Origin: Chloroflexota bacterium
GTDB lineage: Bacteria; Chloroflexota; Anaerolineae; Ardenticatenales; Ardenticatenaceae
Direction: 5' to 3'
Length of the DNA: 16,254 nt
Assembly (NCBI GenBank): GCA_003520455.1
Contig: DOUV01000439.1
Location: forward strand, 2,689-18,942
The notes under the pieces are model-generated. The model saw only the letters and a list, made by a program, of their open reading frames with translations, searched no databases and was not told the origin of the DNA. Below, piece after piece: positions 6,732 through 14,195 of this stretch. The first letter of the stretch is position 1. Each line of letters starts with the position of its first letter. A program made the position numbers and the translations under genes.

Positions 6732-8411
6732 TTACGCCTTCAGTCCCAATTCCCGGATGGCTCGATCCCTGAGCTTGAATTTCTGAACCTTGGCCGAACC
6801 GGTCATGGGAAATTCCGAACCCGAGATGAGCCCGATATAGCGGGGCACTTTGTAGTTGGCCATCTGCTGTCTGCAAAACTCGATGATCTCTGGCTCGGTG
6901 CTGTCCTCACCCGGCTTGAGCTCGACATAGGCCATTGCTACCTCTCCCAGTCTTTCATCCGGTACACCGAATACCGCGGCCATCTTGACTTTGGGATGGG
7001 TGAAGAGGACATTCTCGATTTCCGCGGCATAGACGTTGTATCCGCCCACCAGGAGCATGTCTTTGGCCCTTCCAGTGATCTTCAGATACCCCTTGTCATC
7101 CAGGATTCCCAGGTCACCGGTGCGAAACCATCCGTCTTCGGTGATCGTTTCTCCGGTTTTCTCGGGCATGTTGTAATAGCCTTTGCCCACAGCCGAACCG
7201 GGGTAGACATCGTGCAGCCATATTTCGCCCGGCGTATTGGGTGGCAGGTCGACGAATGTGTGCGGATCGACGATTTTGACCCTGCAGCTTGGGAAGGCGA
7301 CTCCAACCGTGGAGGCGACGACTTCTACAGGGTCATCGGGCAGGGTGGTCGTTGAGAGTCCGCCACACTCACTTAACCCGTAGGCATTGAACATCTGTTT
7401 GAAGCCAAGTTTCTGGATGGCGGTCCGTATCGTTTCCGGGGCAGCCGGCGCCCCTCCGACGACACCTATCCTCAGGGAACTCAGGTCGTATTTTCCGAGG
7501 TGGGGGTCGTTCAAGATCATCACGTAGTGGGCCGGTGCTCCTTCGAGAAACGTGATCCTTTCCTTCTCGATCGCCTGCATGGCAGCCTCAGGGCTGAAAC
7601 TCTCGTGAACGATGATGGACATGCCCACCAGGATGGACAGTGCGGACACGTAGGTGACGCCGAAGTTGGTGAAGAACGGTACCGTAAGAAGAGTCCTGTC
7701 CTGTTCGGTGATGCCGATGCGTCTGACGTACTGGTAGAGTGCACTGCAATTGGTGCGATGGGGAGAAAGCCCGCCCTTCGGGAAACCGGTCGTGCCCGAC
7801 GTGTAGACCACATTCATCACATCGAAAGGGGAGACGGAGGCCTGGGCTCTCTGCAACACGTCGTCCTGGGTGTGCGCTTGCCCGCTTTCGAGGACTTCAT
7901 GAAAGTCAAAGGTCCCGTCCCGCCTGTCCTCACCGAGCAAAATGACCCGCTTGAGCTTGGGAAACTTCTCGCTCTTCAGGTGTCCGGCCTCGGATTGAGG
8001 TAGTTCGGGAATTAAGTCCAGAAGCATGCCATAGGCGTCGATTTTCTCGCCCAGGAACCTGTCCCTAAGGATCAACGTGGAGGCGTCCGATTGCGAGAGG
8101 CAGTATTCCACTTCCCGCTTCACAAAACGAGTGTTCAGCGGTAAGAGGGCTGCGCCTATTTTGTAGACCGCAAACTGGGCCACCGGCCATTCTGCGCAGT
8201 TGCTCATCCAGAGCGCGACGTTCTCGTCCTTCTTGACGCCGAGCTTCAGAAGGCCCCTCGCAAACTGGTTGACCGAATGCTGAAACTGGGCATAGGTAAT
8301 GCGCTGATCCTTGAAGACGATGAATTCCTTGTGGGGGTACCTCGAGGCGCTCTCGTCCAGTATGTCTCCAAAATGCTTGTTCGTCTTTTCATACCAGTCT
8401 GCTGTAGCCAT
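6732..8411 (-). CDS. AMP-forming acyl-CoA ligase
   Basis: This 559-residue ANL-superfamily ligase contains the P-loop-like motif VVYTSGTTGFPKGG (about 201-214), YGLSECGG, DGWFRTGDLG, ITGRAKDMLLVGGYNVYAAEIE, and a C-terminal adenylation Lys (K541, in MTGSAKVQKFKLR). It activates a carboxylic acid through an acyl-AMP to the CoA thioester. GAAGGGG lies about 9 nt upstream of the ATG. It is the first gene after the 449-bp gap and probably heads the second block of the operon. A plausible substrate is the 3-oxoacid made by the carboxylase (acetoacetyl-CoA synthetase-like role), but its length is nearer to medium-chain or aromatic acid ligases than to the roughly 650-residue acetoacetyl-CoA synthetases. 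Substrate is not readable from sequence. Confidence 0.93.
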   Translation of the reverse strand: MATADWYEKTNKHFGDILDESASRYPHKEFIVFKDQRITYAQFQHSVNQFARGLLKLGVKKDENVALWMSNCAEWPVAQFAVYKIGAALLPLNTRFVKREVEYCLSQSDASTLILRDRFLGEKIDAYGMLLDLIPELPQSEAGHLKSEKFPKLKRVILLGEDRRDGTFDFHEVLESGQAHTQDDVLQRAQASVSPFDVMNVVYTSGTTGFPKGGLSPHRTNCSALYQYVRRIGITEQDRTLLTVPFFTNFGVTYVSALSILVGMSIIVHESFSPEAAMQAIEKERITFLEGAPAHYVMILNDPHLGKYDLSSLRIGVVGGAPAAPETIRTAIQKLGFKQMFNAYGLSECGGLSTTTLPDDPVEVVASTVGVAFPSCRVKIVDPHTFVDLPPNTPGEIWLHDVYPGSAVGKGYYNMPEKTGETITEDGWFRTGDLGILDDKGYLKITGRAKDMLLVGGYNVYAAEIENVLFTHPKVKMAAVFGVPDERLGEVAMAYVELKPGEDSTEPEIIEFCRQQMANYKVPRYIGLISGSEFPMTGSAKVQKFKLRDRAIRELGLKA

Positions 8412-8860
8412 GATGACACCCCTTCTCTCAGGGAAAGAGAACGCGTCTGGCCGTCACGCAAGCCGTGGCCTGTCCGGGTGGACGAGCCGCATCCGCCGGT
8501 CGATTCGCTCCGGCCTGCCCCCATCCACCAGGGATCGAAAGCCCCGGAAGAGGGCGCAGTGCGCGGGCGCCGGCCCTCGTTCAGATGGCCCGGCAGTTGA
8601 GTTGTGACGGCACTTGGGAGTTACCGCTCACCCCCCCGTAGTCGCGAGCTACCTGGCGATCCGCCTGGCCGGAACCGGCGGTGTTCAGCAGAAGAATCGC
8701 GAGACGGCCTCTGAAGGCAACCCGATCTCCTGGACGGCTGAGGAGCCTGGCCCGCAACTGAAGACCCACGAGGCTTCAATGACGACCAACCCTCGCGGGC
8801 TTCAGTTCGCGGCTACGGGGTTGGTATTGCCGGCGTTTGTCGTTTGAGCCCCAGGAACCG
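8412..8860. other. 449-bp gap between carboxylase and beta-oxidation blocks
   Basis: No convincing gene is present. Short open frames here (for example minus 8769-8581, 62 residues, and plus 8614-8847, 77 residues) lack recognisable domains or good ribosome-binding sites. A perfect 8-bp inverted repeat is listed separately. I see no clear -35/-10 pair on the minus strand, so an internal promoter is possible but unproven. The gap is anomalous because all other gene junctions in this strand are under 90 bp. Confidence 0.6.
8785..8825. repeat. Inverted repeat downstream of the carboxylase beta gene
   Basis: ACCAACCC (8785-8792) and its exact complement GGGTTGGT (8818-8825) flank a 25-nt GC-rich loop that contains CGCGGGC and CGCGGC. 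It begins 36 bp beyond the stop of the beta subunit in the direction of transcription. There is no T tract after it, so it is not a standard intrinsic terminator. It could be an RNA stem that separates or stabilises the carboxylase message, or chance. Confidence 0.3.
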
Positions 8861-11029
8861 TCAACGGTCCTTCCTGCGGTACCATATCACTTTGTGCTCA
8901 TCCAGATCTATGCAATGGTCGGGCGCCACTACCAGGGTCGTCATGGAGTGCTCAACGATGGCGGGCCCGTCAATCCTATTGCCGGCCTCCAGCAAATCCA
9001 TCTCCCAAATGTCAAATCGGGTCCATTTCCTTTTGTGATAGACCTCTCGATGGCCCTTGTAGGCGTTCCCGGATGGTTCACTCTTCTTCAGCTCATACGT
9101 CGGGATCGTGGGCTTGACCTTCTCTGCCACAGCTTTCAGCACCGCCTCGGTAATGGCGTAGCCTGCCTGAGGAAAGCGGGCGGCAGCAGGGTAGATCGTG
9201 GAGTATGCCGTCTCAAAGCTCTGGATCACCTTATTCAGGTCTTCCGGTGTGACGACCTTCGAGATCGGGACGGGGGCCTCCCAGCTGACCATCTGCCCCA
9301 GGTAGCGCGCGTAAATACCATACTCAAACCTGACCTCGTCCTTCGAAAAACCTTCCTGTCCGAGCTCCGCCAGGGCCTTCTGCTCGAGCTCCCGCCAGGC
9401 GTGATTCAAAGCCTGGGCTTGCAGCACCTGATAGTCAGCGGGCAGCTGTGGGCTGAGCACGCACAGGATGCTCTTCTGATAGCGGTGGAAGTAGTCGGAC
9501 GCGGCGACGCCAAATGCTGAAAAAGCCGCCGCCCAGGGCACCGTGCAAATCCCCGCGACGTCCAGGTGGTCGGCCACGCCCCACATGTGCAGGGGGCCAC
9601 TGCCCCCATAGCACAACAAGGTGAAATCGGTGGAGGCATAGCCCTTGGTAGTCATCATGGCATTCACGTGTGTCCGCAGCTCATCGTGCAGCATGTCCAA
9701 CACAGCCGAGCTGATATCGTAGACATCCTTCCCCAAGGGTCTGGCAAGCCTCGCCTCTAACGCTCGTAAGGCTGCCTCCGTGTCAAGCTTTACCGTGCCT
9801 CCCAGGAAATTGTCGGGATTCAGGTATCCGAGAATGAGATCAATGTCTCCGATGGTGATCTCCGGTGCGCCGTAGCAGGTGCCGACACGGCTCCCCATGC
9901 TCTCGGGGCCAAGCGTGATCCGCCTCAGATAGCCGTCGACGTGGATGACGGTGCCTGTGCCTGCCCCGATCGAATCGATGTCTACCATGGGCAGATTCAG
10001 CTTGTGGCCGGCGAAGGTTGGTTCGGAGTTGATGGGGAGATAGCCGCGGGCAATGATACCCACATCGAATGTCGTGCCCCCGAGGTCCATGCACAGAATG
10101 TTCTCCAGGCCCTTGGTCTCTCCCAGGAGGAACTTGCTGCCCAGCAACCCCCCGCAGGGACCCGAGATAATCCCCTCGACGATCCTGGGATAGCGGATGT
10201 CGACGGTCGCCCCATAAGAGAGGAATGTCAGCAGGTGGCGGTCATACCCCTCGCTCCTCGCTGCGGCCTCAATCTTCTGGAGTTGCTTTGCCGCCGGCAG
10301 GGCGCTATAGCAGTGAATCAAGAGTGTCTTGAGCCTCTGGCTCTCCATGCTGGTCGGAGAGATGTCATACGAGGTGACGACCGGCACGTCGACGCCCCGC
10401 GCCTGTACCATGTCTCTGGCGATCTCGGCGGCCCGCATCTCGTGGGCCGGATTGCAGTAGGAATGCAGGAACAGGATCGCAATGGCGTCGACGCCGTTGT
10501 CGAGCAGGGCCGCGACGCCTTCTCGGACGTCGGCTTCCCGCAGAGGGACCACGGCCGTCTCCGGTGGCAAGTAGCAAAACACGAAATAGGTAGGCCCTTC
10601 AATCCGTTCGGCCACCTCTTTGACGTTGCGCGTTTCAACCAGGGCCGGGGCGTGCTCGTGCAGCACTTGATGCATCGTGTCTTCGTAAGACAGGCCTAAC
10701 CAGGTGAAATTCCTCTCCTGGCGCGCCTGGTCTCCCTGTCCCTTGGTGGTCAACAGCCCGATCTTGGACCCGCTCTGCGTCATAAGCAGGTTGAGCATAG
10801 TGGTCCCGGTGTAGATGCTGGCGCTGCACCGCGCGTGAATGTCACGCGCGGCCATCCCCCTTTCAGCGGCGGCATCCCCGACCGAGGCCAGGTAGCTCTT
10901 CGATTCATCCGCCGGGTTCGTCAGCGCCTTACCCAGGTTGAATACGCCTGCCTCATCCACGAGGAACGTGTCGGTCATCGTTCCTCCCGCATCGATGGCT
11001 ACCAGAAATTGTTTGGAATTACCAGTCAT
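8861..11029 (-). CDS. acxA: Acetone carboxylase-type beta subunit (HyuA-like ATPase)
   Basis: This 722-residue hydantoinase A/oxoprolinase-family protein is close to the length of the Xanthobacter AcxA subunit. Phosphate-binding motifs of the ASKHA fold are visible: DAGGTMTD (13-20) and MDLGGTTFDVG (about 314-324), with SGPCGGLLG near 289-297. In acetone carboxylase this subunit hydrolyses ATP to phosphorylate bicarbonate and the ketone enolate before C-C bond formation. The ATG at 11029 overlaps the gamma stop as ATGA and has AAGGCGG just upstream in the gamma coding sequence; a longer frame to 11068 adds a residue stretch unlike the family. The gamma neighbour separates this from hydantoinases and oxoprolinases. 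The natural ketone (acetone, butanone, acetophenone-like or cyclic) cannot be decided from sequence. Confidence 0.9.
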   Translation of the reverse strand: MTGNSKQFLVAIDAGGTMTDTFLVDEAGVFNLGKALTNPADESKSYLASVGDAAAERGMAARDIHARCSASIYTGTTMLNLLMTQSGSKIGLLTTKGQGDQARQERNFTWLGLSYEDTMHQVLHEHAPALVETRNVKEVAERIEGPTYFVFCYLPPETAVVPLREADVREGVAALLDNGVDAIAILFLHSYCNPAHEMRAAEIARDMVQARGVDVPVVTSYDISPTSMESQRLKTLLIHCYSALPAAKQLQKIEAAARSEGYDRHLLTFLSYGATVDIRYPRIVEGIISGPCGGLLGSKFLLGETKGLENILCMDLGGTTFDVGIIARGYLPINSEPTFAGHKLNLPMVDIDSIGAGTGTVIHVDGYLRRITLGPESMGSRVGTCYGAPEITIGDIDLILGYLNPDNFLGGTVKLDTEAALRALEARLARPLGKDVYDISSAVLDMLHDELRTHVNAMMTTKGYASTDFTLLCYGGSGPLHMWGVADHLDVAGICTVPWAAAFSAFGVAASDYFHRYQKSILCVLSPQLPADYQVLQAQALNHAWRELEQKALAELGQEGFSKDEVRFEYGIYARYLGQMVSWEAPVPISKVVTPEDLNKVIQSFETAYSTIYPAAARFPQAGYAITEAVLKAVAEKVKPTIPTYELKKSEPSGNAYKGHREVYHKRKWTRFDIWEMDLLEAGNRIDGPAIVEHSMTTLVVAPDHCIDLDEHKVIWYRRKDR

Positions 11030-11637
11030 TTTTCGCCGCCTTGTTTGTCCTGTTGGCCTGCCGCCCAACCTTTTGTCAGCTCAGTGCTTTTATCGGAGAG
11101 CGGCTCCTTATCCGTCGGCTCCTCCGGAAGCGGCTGCCCCAAGATCTCCCGGTAAAAGGTGTCCAGGTCAGGCAGCATCTCGAAGAGGAAGGGATAACCG
11201 TGGGGAACAACTTCCACCGCCAGCTGGGTCACGCATCCCGGGCAGTAGAATTCCCGCACTTCGGCCACGTCATGGTCGGGCGAAGCAAATCCGATGGGGC
11301 GAATTTCAAGGAATTCTTCGGGTGTCTTCCGAACGGAGAGCAGGGCGTTCAACTTCCAATTCTGGCGATAATCTCCGAACTCGTGGCCACAGTCGCACTT
11401 GACCACTCTTTGGTTCCCGGCTTTCAGGACGATGTAGAGATGGTCGCCGATGCGTAGGAGGATCTTCTCCTCCCAGGGGACCCTGGCCTGCAGAATTCTC
11501 AGGTATTTCCAGAACCGGTCCTCATCTTTGACATCCATCCGGATGAGTTTTTTTACCTCCTCGTAAGGAAGCTTGCCTTCCACCAGGAGCCGCAGGTTCT
11601 CTTCGCTGCTTATATTGGAAAGGGCTTTCTCGGCCAT
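11026..11637 (-). CDS. acxC: Acetone carboxylase-type gamma subunit
   Basis: This 203-residue protein matches the small gamma subunit of acetone carboxylase: ILQARVPWEEKILL near 48-61, CDCGHEFGDYRQNWKL at 81-96 and FYCPGC at 130-135. Two cysteine pairs (C81/C83 and C132/C135) form a likely zinc site. It resembles the Xanthobacter gamma subunit (about 168 residues) along its core, but adds a roughly 30-residue hydrophilic C-terminal tail rich in Glu, Lys and Thr that ends in GGEK. In the known enzyme gamma packs with the alpha and beta subunits in an (alpha-beta-gamma)2 assembly. AGGAG lies 5 nt upstream of the ATG at 11637, 11 bp after the alpha stop. It is the diagnostic gene that identifies the locus as a ketone carboxylase rather than a hydantoinase. 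Confidence 0.92.
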   Translation of the reverse strand: MAEKALSNISSEENLRLLVEGKLPYEEVKKLIRMDVKDEDRFWKYLRILQARVPWEEKILLRIGDHLYIVLKAGNQRVVKCDCGHEFGDYRQNWKLNALLSVRKTPEEFLEIRPIGFASPDHDVAEVREFYCPGCVTQLAVEVVPHGYPFLFEMLPDLDTFYREILGQPLPEEPTDKEPLSDKSTELTKGWAAGQQDKQGGEK

Positions 11638-11648
11638 GGCATCTCCTC

Positions 11649-13847
11649 TTAGAGCGCGTAATCTTCCGGCAATTGCCAGAATCCGGAGAAGCGTGCTTTG
11701 AACTTCGCATTACTCAGAGAGTCCCGCCACATGTTCAGGAGATCCCAGTTCGCGGTGAAGTCCTTGTTCAGAATCTTCTCTCTCTGTTGAAGCCACCAGT
11801 CGCGGGCGGGTGCCGCTTGCCGCCTTTTCTCCCGGATCTGAGCCCGTGCTCTCTCGCTGGCCTCAGCATCGACTCGCCAGCGACCGCCGACCGACTGCGC
11901 GATCGCGCCGTAGACGCTTTCGGCACAATCGGAGGTGATCAGTCCTTCGTTCAGGTCCTTTTCCACCAGGGCCAGGTCCCTCTCAATGCAGTCGCCGAAG
12001 CCAGGGTTGCCGTGGCTGCCGTGAACGTAGATATCTCCATCTTTCATCTCGAGGTTGGGCGACTGCCAGGCGTAATACTCCGTCTGCCCGACTTTCAGCT
12101 TTCCTTCCTCGATCCACTCAAAGATCTCGCGGGAAGAGCCGGGGTAGCCTTCACCGTTTTGAATGAGCTCGTTGATGTTCGTGTCGTGCCAGACAAAGCA
12201 CCACTGGCCGATGGCCGGATAGCCCCCGCTCAGCCCGTCCCCGATGTGCCCGGCGGCCCCCAGGCCCAGGGAGCTGTTGAGCACGCACTGCTTGCCCGGT
12301 TTCAGAGCGAGCCAGATGGTCTCAAAGCCCGGCCCTCCCCGGTAGCGCCCGTGCCCGCACATGTTCGGCACAATCTTTCTCCCGAGGGTGAGCAGCGGCG
12401 CCTCATAGTGTTCCCACTCCTCAATCTCGCCGATGTCCGACTCTGGGTTCACCATGCAGCCGCAGTTGAAGTCCCCATCCTTGTAGGGCCTGGCGCCCGT
12501 GGCATAGCCGCCGGTCATGGCGAAATCGGTGAAGGCCCACGATAGGCTGTTGTCGAAGATACCTCCCTGCCCCACAAGGATGTAGCCCATGACCTGGGTA
12601 TAGACCTCCTCCACGATGCCACGGGCGAAGAAGGACTGGCTGCAGGCGTTGACCAGGCTGGCCACCAGCCCCAGACCCCCGGCGCCCAGGCCGATGGACG
12701 TGCCCAGGTAGGGGTTCGTCGGCTTGAAGATGGAGCCTTCGGCCGCTTTCATCTCTATCTGGTAGTCCATGGCGGTGTTGACGGAGATGGTGTAGACGAT
12801 CTGGGGCAGCCACCACCAGGAAAATGCCAGTCGTTGGGCCCCTTCATTGGCATTCCAGTTGAAGTAGTCCTGGCTGGTGGTGCCGTGGACATCCACGATG
12901 AAGCGGCCGTCAGGTTCTATCGCCAACTGCAGGGGAAAATGGACGACCCAATCCCGGTCGGCCTCCGGCATGACCGGTCCGATCACCCCCCTTTGCTTGT
13001 GCCAGCCAAAGAGCGTTCGCTCGTACATCCCGGGCACCATTCGATTTCGAACGAAGCGGACCACCCGGCGCCGTTCCCGTTCGAGTATCTCTCTCAAGGC
13101 CTGCCGGAAATAATCGATCCCGTACTCCTCCACGACCTCGAGAATCTGATCGCGGACCATCAGGGCACCCACTGCGCGTGCCCTCTCGTCCATAATATTG
13201 AAAGCGCCCATCCGTGTGCGCCGCTCCCACAGGAGATCACTCCATTTGTGAATCTGGTCATTCTCGCCGATCTTCATCGGAGGGTAGACCCAACCATCCG
13301 TGAAGGAAGTGGGAGCCAGGGTCGGCATGCTGCCCGGGGAAAACGCGCCGCCGACCTCGGAGATGTGGTTCATGCCACAGGCCCAGGCAATCAGCTCCCC
13401 GCGGTAAAAGATAGGGACGAAAGTGTGGTTGTCTGCCGCGTGGGCCGCGCCATACACCGGGTCGTTGTTGCTGATAATGTCGCCGGGTCTGATCCCGGGG
13501 TTCTCTTCGAAGTTGATCCCGATGATTTTTCTGATCTGGACCGCGGAGGTGCCCGTGTGGCCAGCCAGCCCGTGCGAAGCGGTCACGACGTCGCCTTCCG
13601 GACTCTGCAGCATCCACAGGCATTCGCCGAACGTGCGGAGGACCGGGGAGGCCGCAACCAGCTTGGCCTTGTTCCGGGCGACGATGCAAACATCCGTCAA
13701 CCGGGCATTGAAACGTGTTATCCGGACCGGATCTTCCTCGTGCAGTGGCAACCGGGTCAGGCCGTAAATATGTCCGGTCTCCCGAAACAGGCGATCCTTT
13801 TCCGCCAGCATTTCGCTGAGGGTCTTACCCTGGTGGCCGATCCCCAT
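11649..13847 (-). CDS. acxB: Acetone carboxylase-type alpha subunit (HyuB-like)
   Basis: This 732-residue hydantoinase B/oxoprolinase-family protein is about 40 residues shorter than the Xanthobacter alpha subunit. A metal site is visible as H136-x2-D139 (in AAHAADNH) and H161 (in GMNHISEVGG). The His-Asp-His spacing of 3 and 25 residues equals that of the Mn ligands I recall for the characterised enzyme (H150, D153, H175). This subunit holds the carboxylation site where carboxyphosphate and phosphoenol ketone react. The ATG at 13847 has a strong AAAGGAG (13860-13854) 6 nt upstream. It is the first gene of the minus-strand operon, and its leader appears to be about 220 nt long. The order alpha-gamma-beta differs from the acxABC (beta-alpha-gamma) order of classical acetone carboxylase operons. 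Confidence 0.92.
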   Translation of the reverse strand: MGIGHQGKTLSEMLAEKDRLFRETGHIYGLTRLPLHEEDPVRITRFNARLTDVCIVARNKAKLVAASPVLRTFGECLWMLQSPEGDVVTASHGLAGHTGTSAVQIRKIIGINFEENPGIRPGDIISNNDPVYGAAHAADNHTFVPIFYRGELIAWACGMNHISEVGGAFSPGSMPTLAPTSFTDGWVYPPMKIGENDQIHKWSDLLWERRTRMGAFNIMDERARAVGALMVRDQILEVVEEYGIDYFRQALREILERERRRVVRFVRNRMVPGMYERTLFGWHKQRGVIGPVMPEADRDWVVHFPLQLAIEPDGRFIVDVHGTTSQDYFNWNANEGAQRLAFSWWWLPQIVYTISVNTAMDYQIEMKAAEGSIFKPTNPYLGTSIGLGAGGLGLVASLVNACSQSFFARGIVEEVYTQVMGYILVGQGGIFDNSLSWAFTDFAMTGGYATGARPYKDGDFNCGCMVNPESDIGEIEEWEHYEAPLLTLGRKIVPNMCGHGRYRGGPGFETIWLALKPGKQCVLNSSLGLGAAGHIGDGLSGGYPAIGQWCFVWHDTNINELIQNGEGYPGSSREIFEWIEEGKLKVGQTEYYAWQSPNLEMKDGDIYVHGSHGNPGFGDCIERDLALVEKDLNEGLITSDCAESVYGAIAQSVGGRWRVDAEASERARAQIREKRRQAAPARDWWLQQREKILNKDFTANWDLLNMWRDSLSNAKFKARFSGFWQLPEDYAL

Positions 13848-14053
13848 AACAGGCTCCTTTCAGCGTTGTTCTCAGTTCTGGCTTGTCTCTCAAGCGTGCA
13901 TTCGAGGGCTTCGGCTCCGCTCTCGGCCGGCCTCGCCCCGTTCATCGCGTTCAGCGCCTGCCGCCGGTTGGATAAGGAGCGGGCAATAGGGCGGATCCGT
14001 TCAAGAAGGAGGCAGGGTGTGAATGCCATTTGGGACTTGCGTGGGATGCGATG
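13848..14053 (-). other. Long 5' leader of the carboxylase operon
   Basis: Between the predicted minus-strand transcription start (near 14068) and the alpha start codon there are about 220 nt. An open frame crosses it (14161 to 13757) but overlaps the alpha gene, has no recognisable domain and is probably non-coding. I see no recognisable riboswitch or attenuator. The leader may simply be untranslated. Confidence 0.4.
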
Positions 14054-14065
14054 ATGAGTTATATT
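14037..14065 (+). promoter_or_regulatory. Candidate plus-strand promoter for the fused CoA-transferase gene
   Basis: TTGCGT (14037-14042, a weak -35) and TATATT (14060-14065, five of six bases of a -10) are 17 bp apart. The -10 falls in the first copy of the 18-bp repeat, so both divergent promoters could be controlled from the same site. The weak -35 keeps confidence low. Confidence 0.35.
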
Positions 14066-14090
14066 CATATTATGAGTGTAATTCATATTA
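14054..14090. promoter_or_regulatory. Tandem 18-bp repeat, probable repressor operator
   Basis: Two head-to-tail copies, ATGAGTTATATTCATATT (14054-14071) and ATGAGTGTAATTCATATT (14072-14089), match at 15 of 18 bases. Each contains a partly symmetric ATGA-N7-TCAT core. The second copy overlaps the -10 box of the predicted minus-strand promoter. The AT-rich island stands out against the GC-rich surroundings. The layout resembles binding sites of TetR-family or similar dimeric repressors, but no regulator gene is in the window, so the family is a guess. Confidence 0.6.
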
Positions 14091-14103
14091 CTGTGCGAGT
14101 CAA
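14075..14103 (-). promoter_or_regulatory. Sigma-70-type promoter of the ketone carboxylase operon
   Basis: On the minus strand TTGACT (14103-14098, five of six consensus bases) is followed after exactly 17 bp by TACACT (14080-14075, four of six). Transcription would start near 14068 and read into the alpha gene at 13847. The tandem repeat covers the -10 box and the start site. Known acetone carboxylase operons are often driven by sigma-54 with an AcxR-type activator; no GG-N10-GC element is evident here. Confidence 0.5.
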
Positions 14104-14195
14104 GAGCCAGTTTCCGGGAAATGCCCGGACATGCCGGCAACGGATTTGCAGCCACAGGCAATCCGGCCGCGACGGCTGCAGTTCAAGGGCAAGTG

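Noticed and set aside
8581..8769. 62-residue minus-strand ORF in the 449-bp gap, considered as a transposase or other element remnant
   Set aside because: No helix-turn-helix or catalytic motif can be defended, no terminal inverted repeats or target duplications are visible, and no good ribosome-binding site precedes it.
13757..14161. 134-residue minus-strand ORF across the operon leader
   Set aside because: It overlaps the alpha gene start in another frame, spans the predicted promoter and operator, and has no recognisable domain; likely chance.
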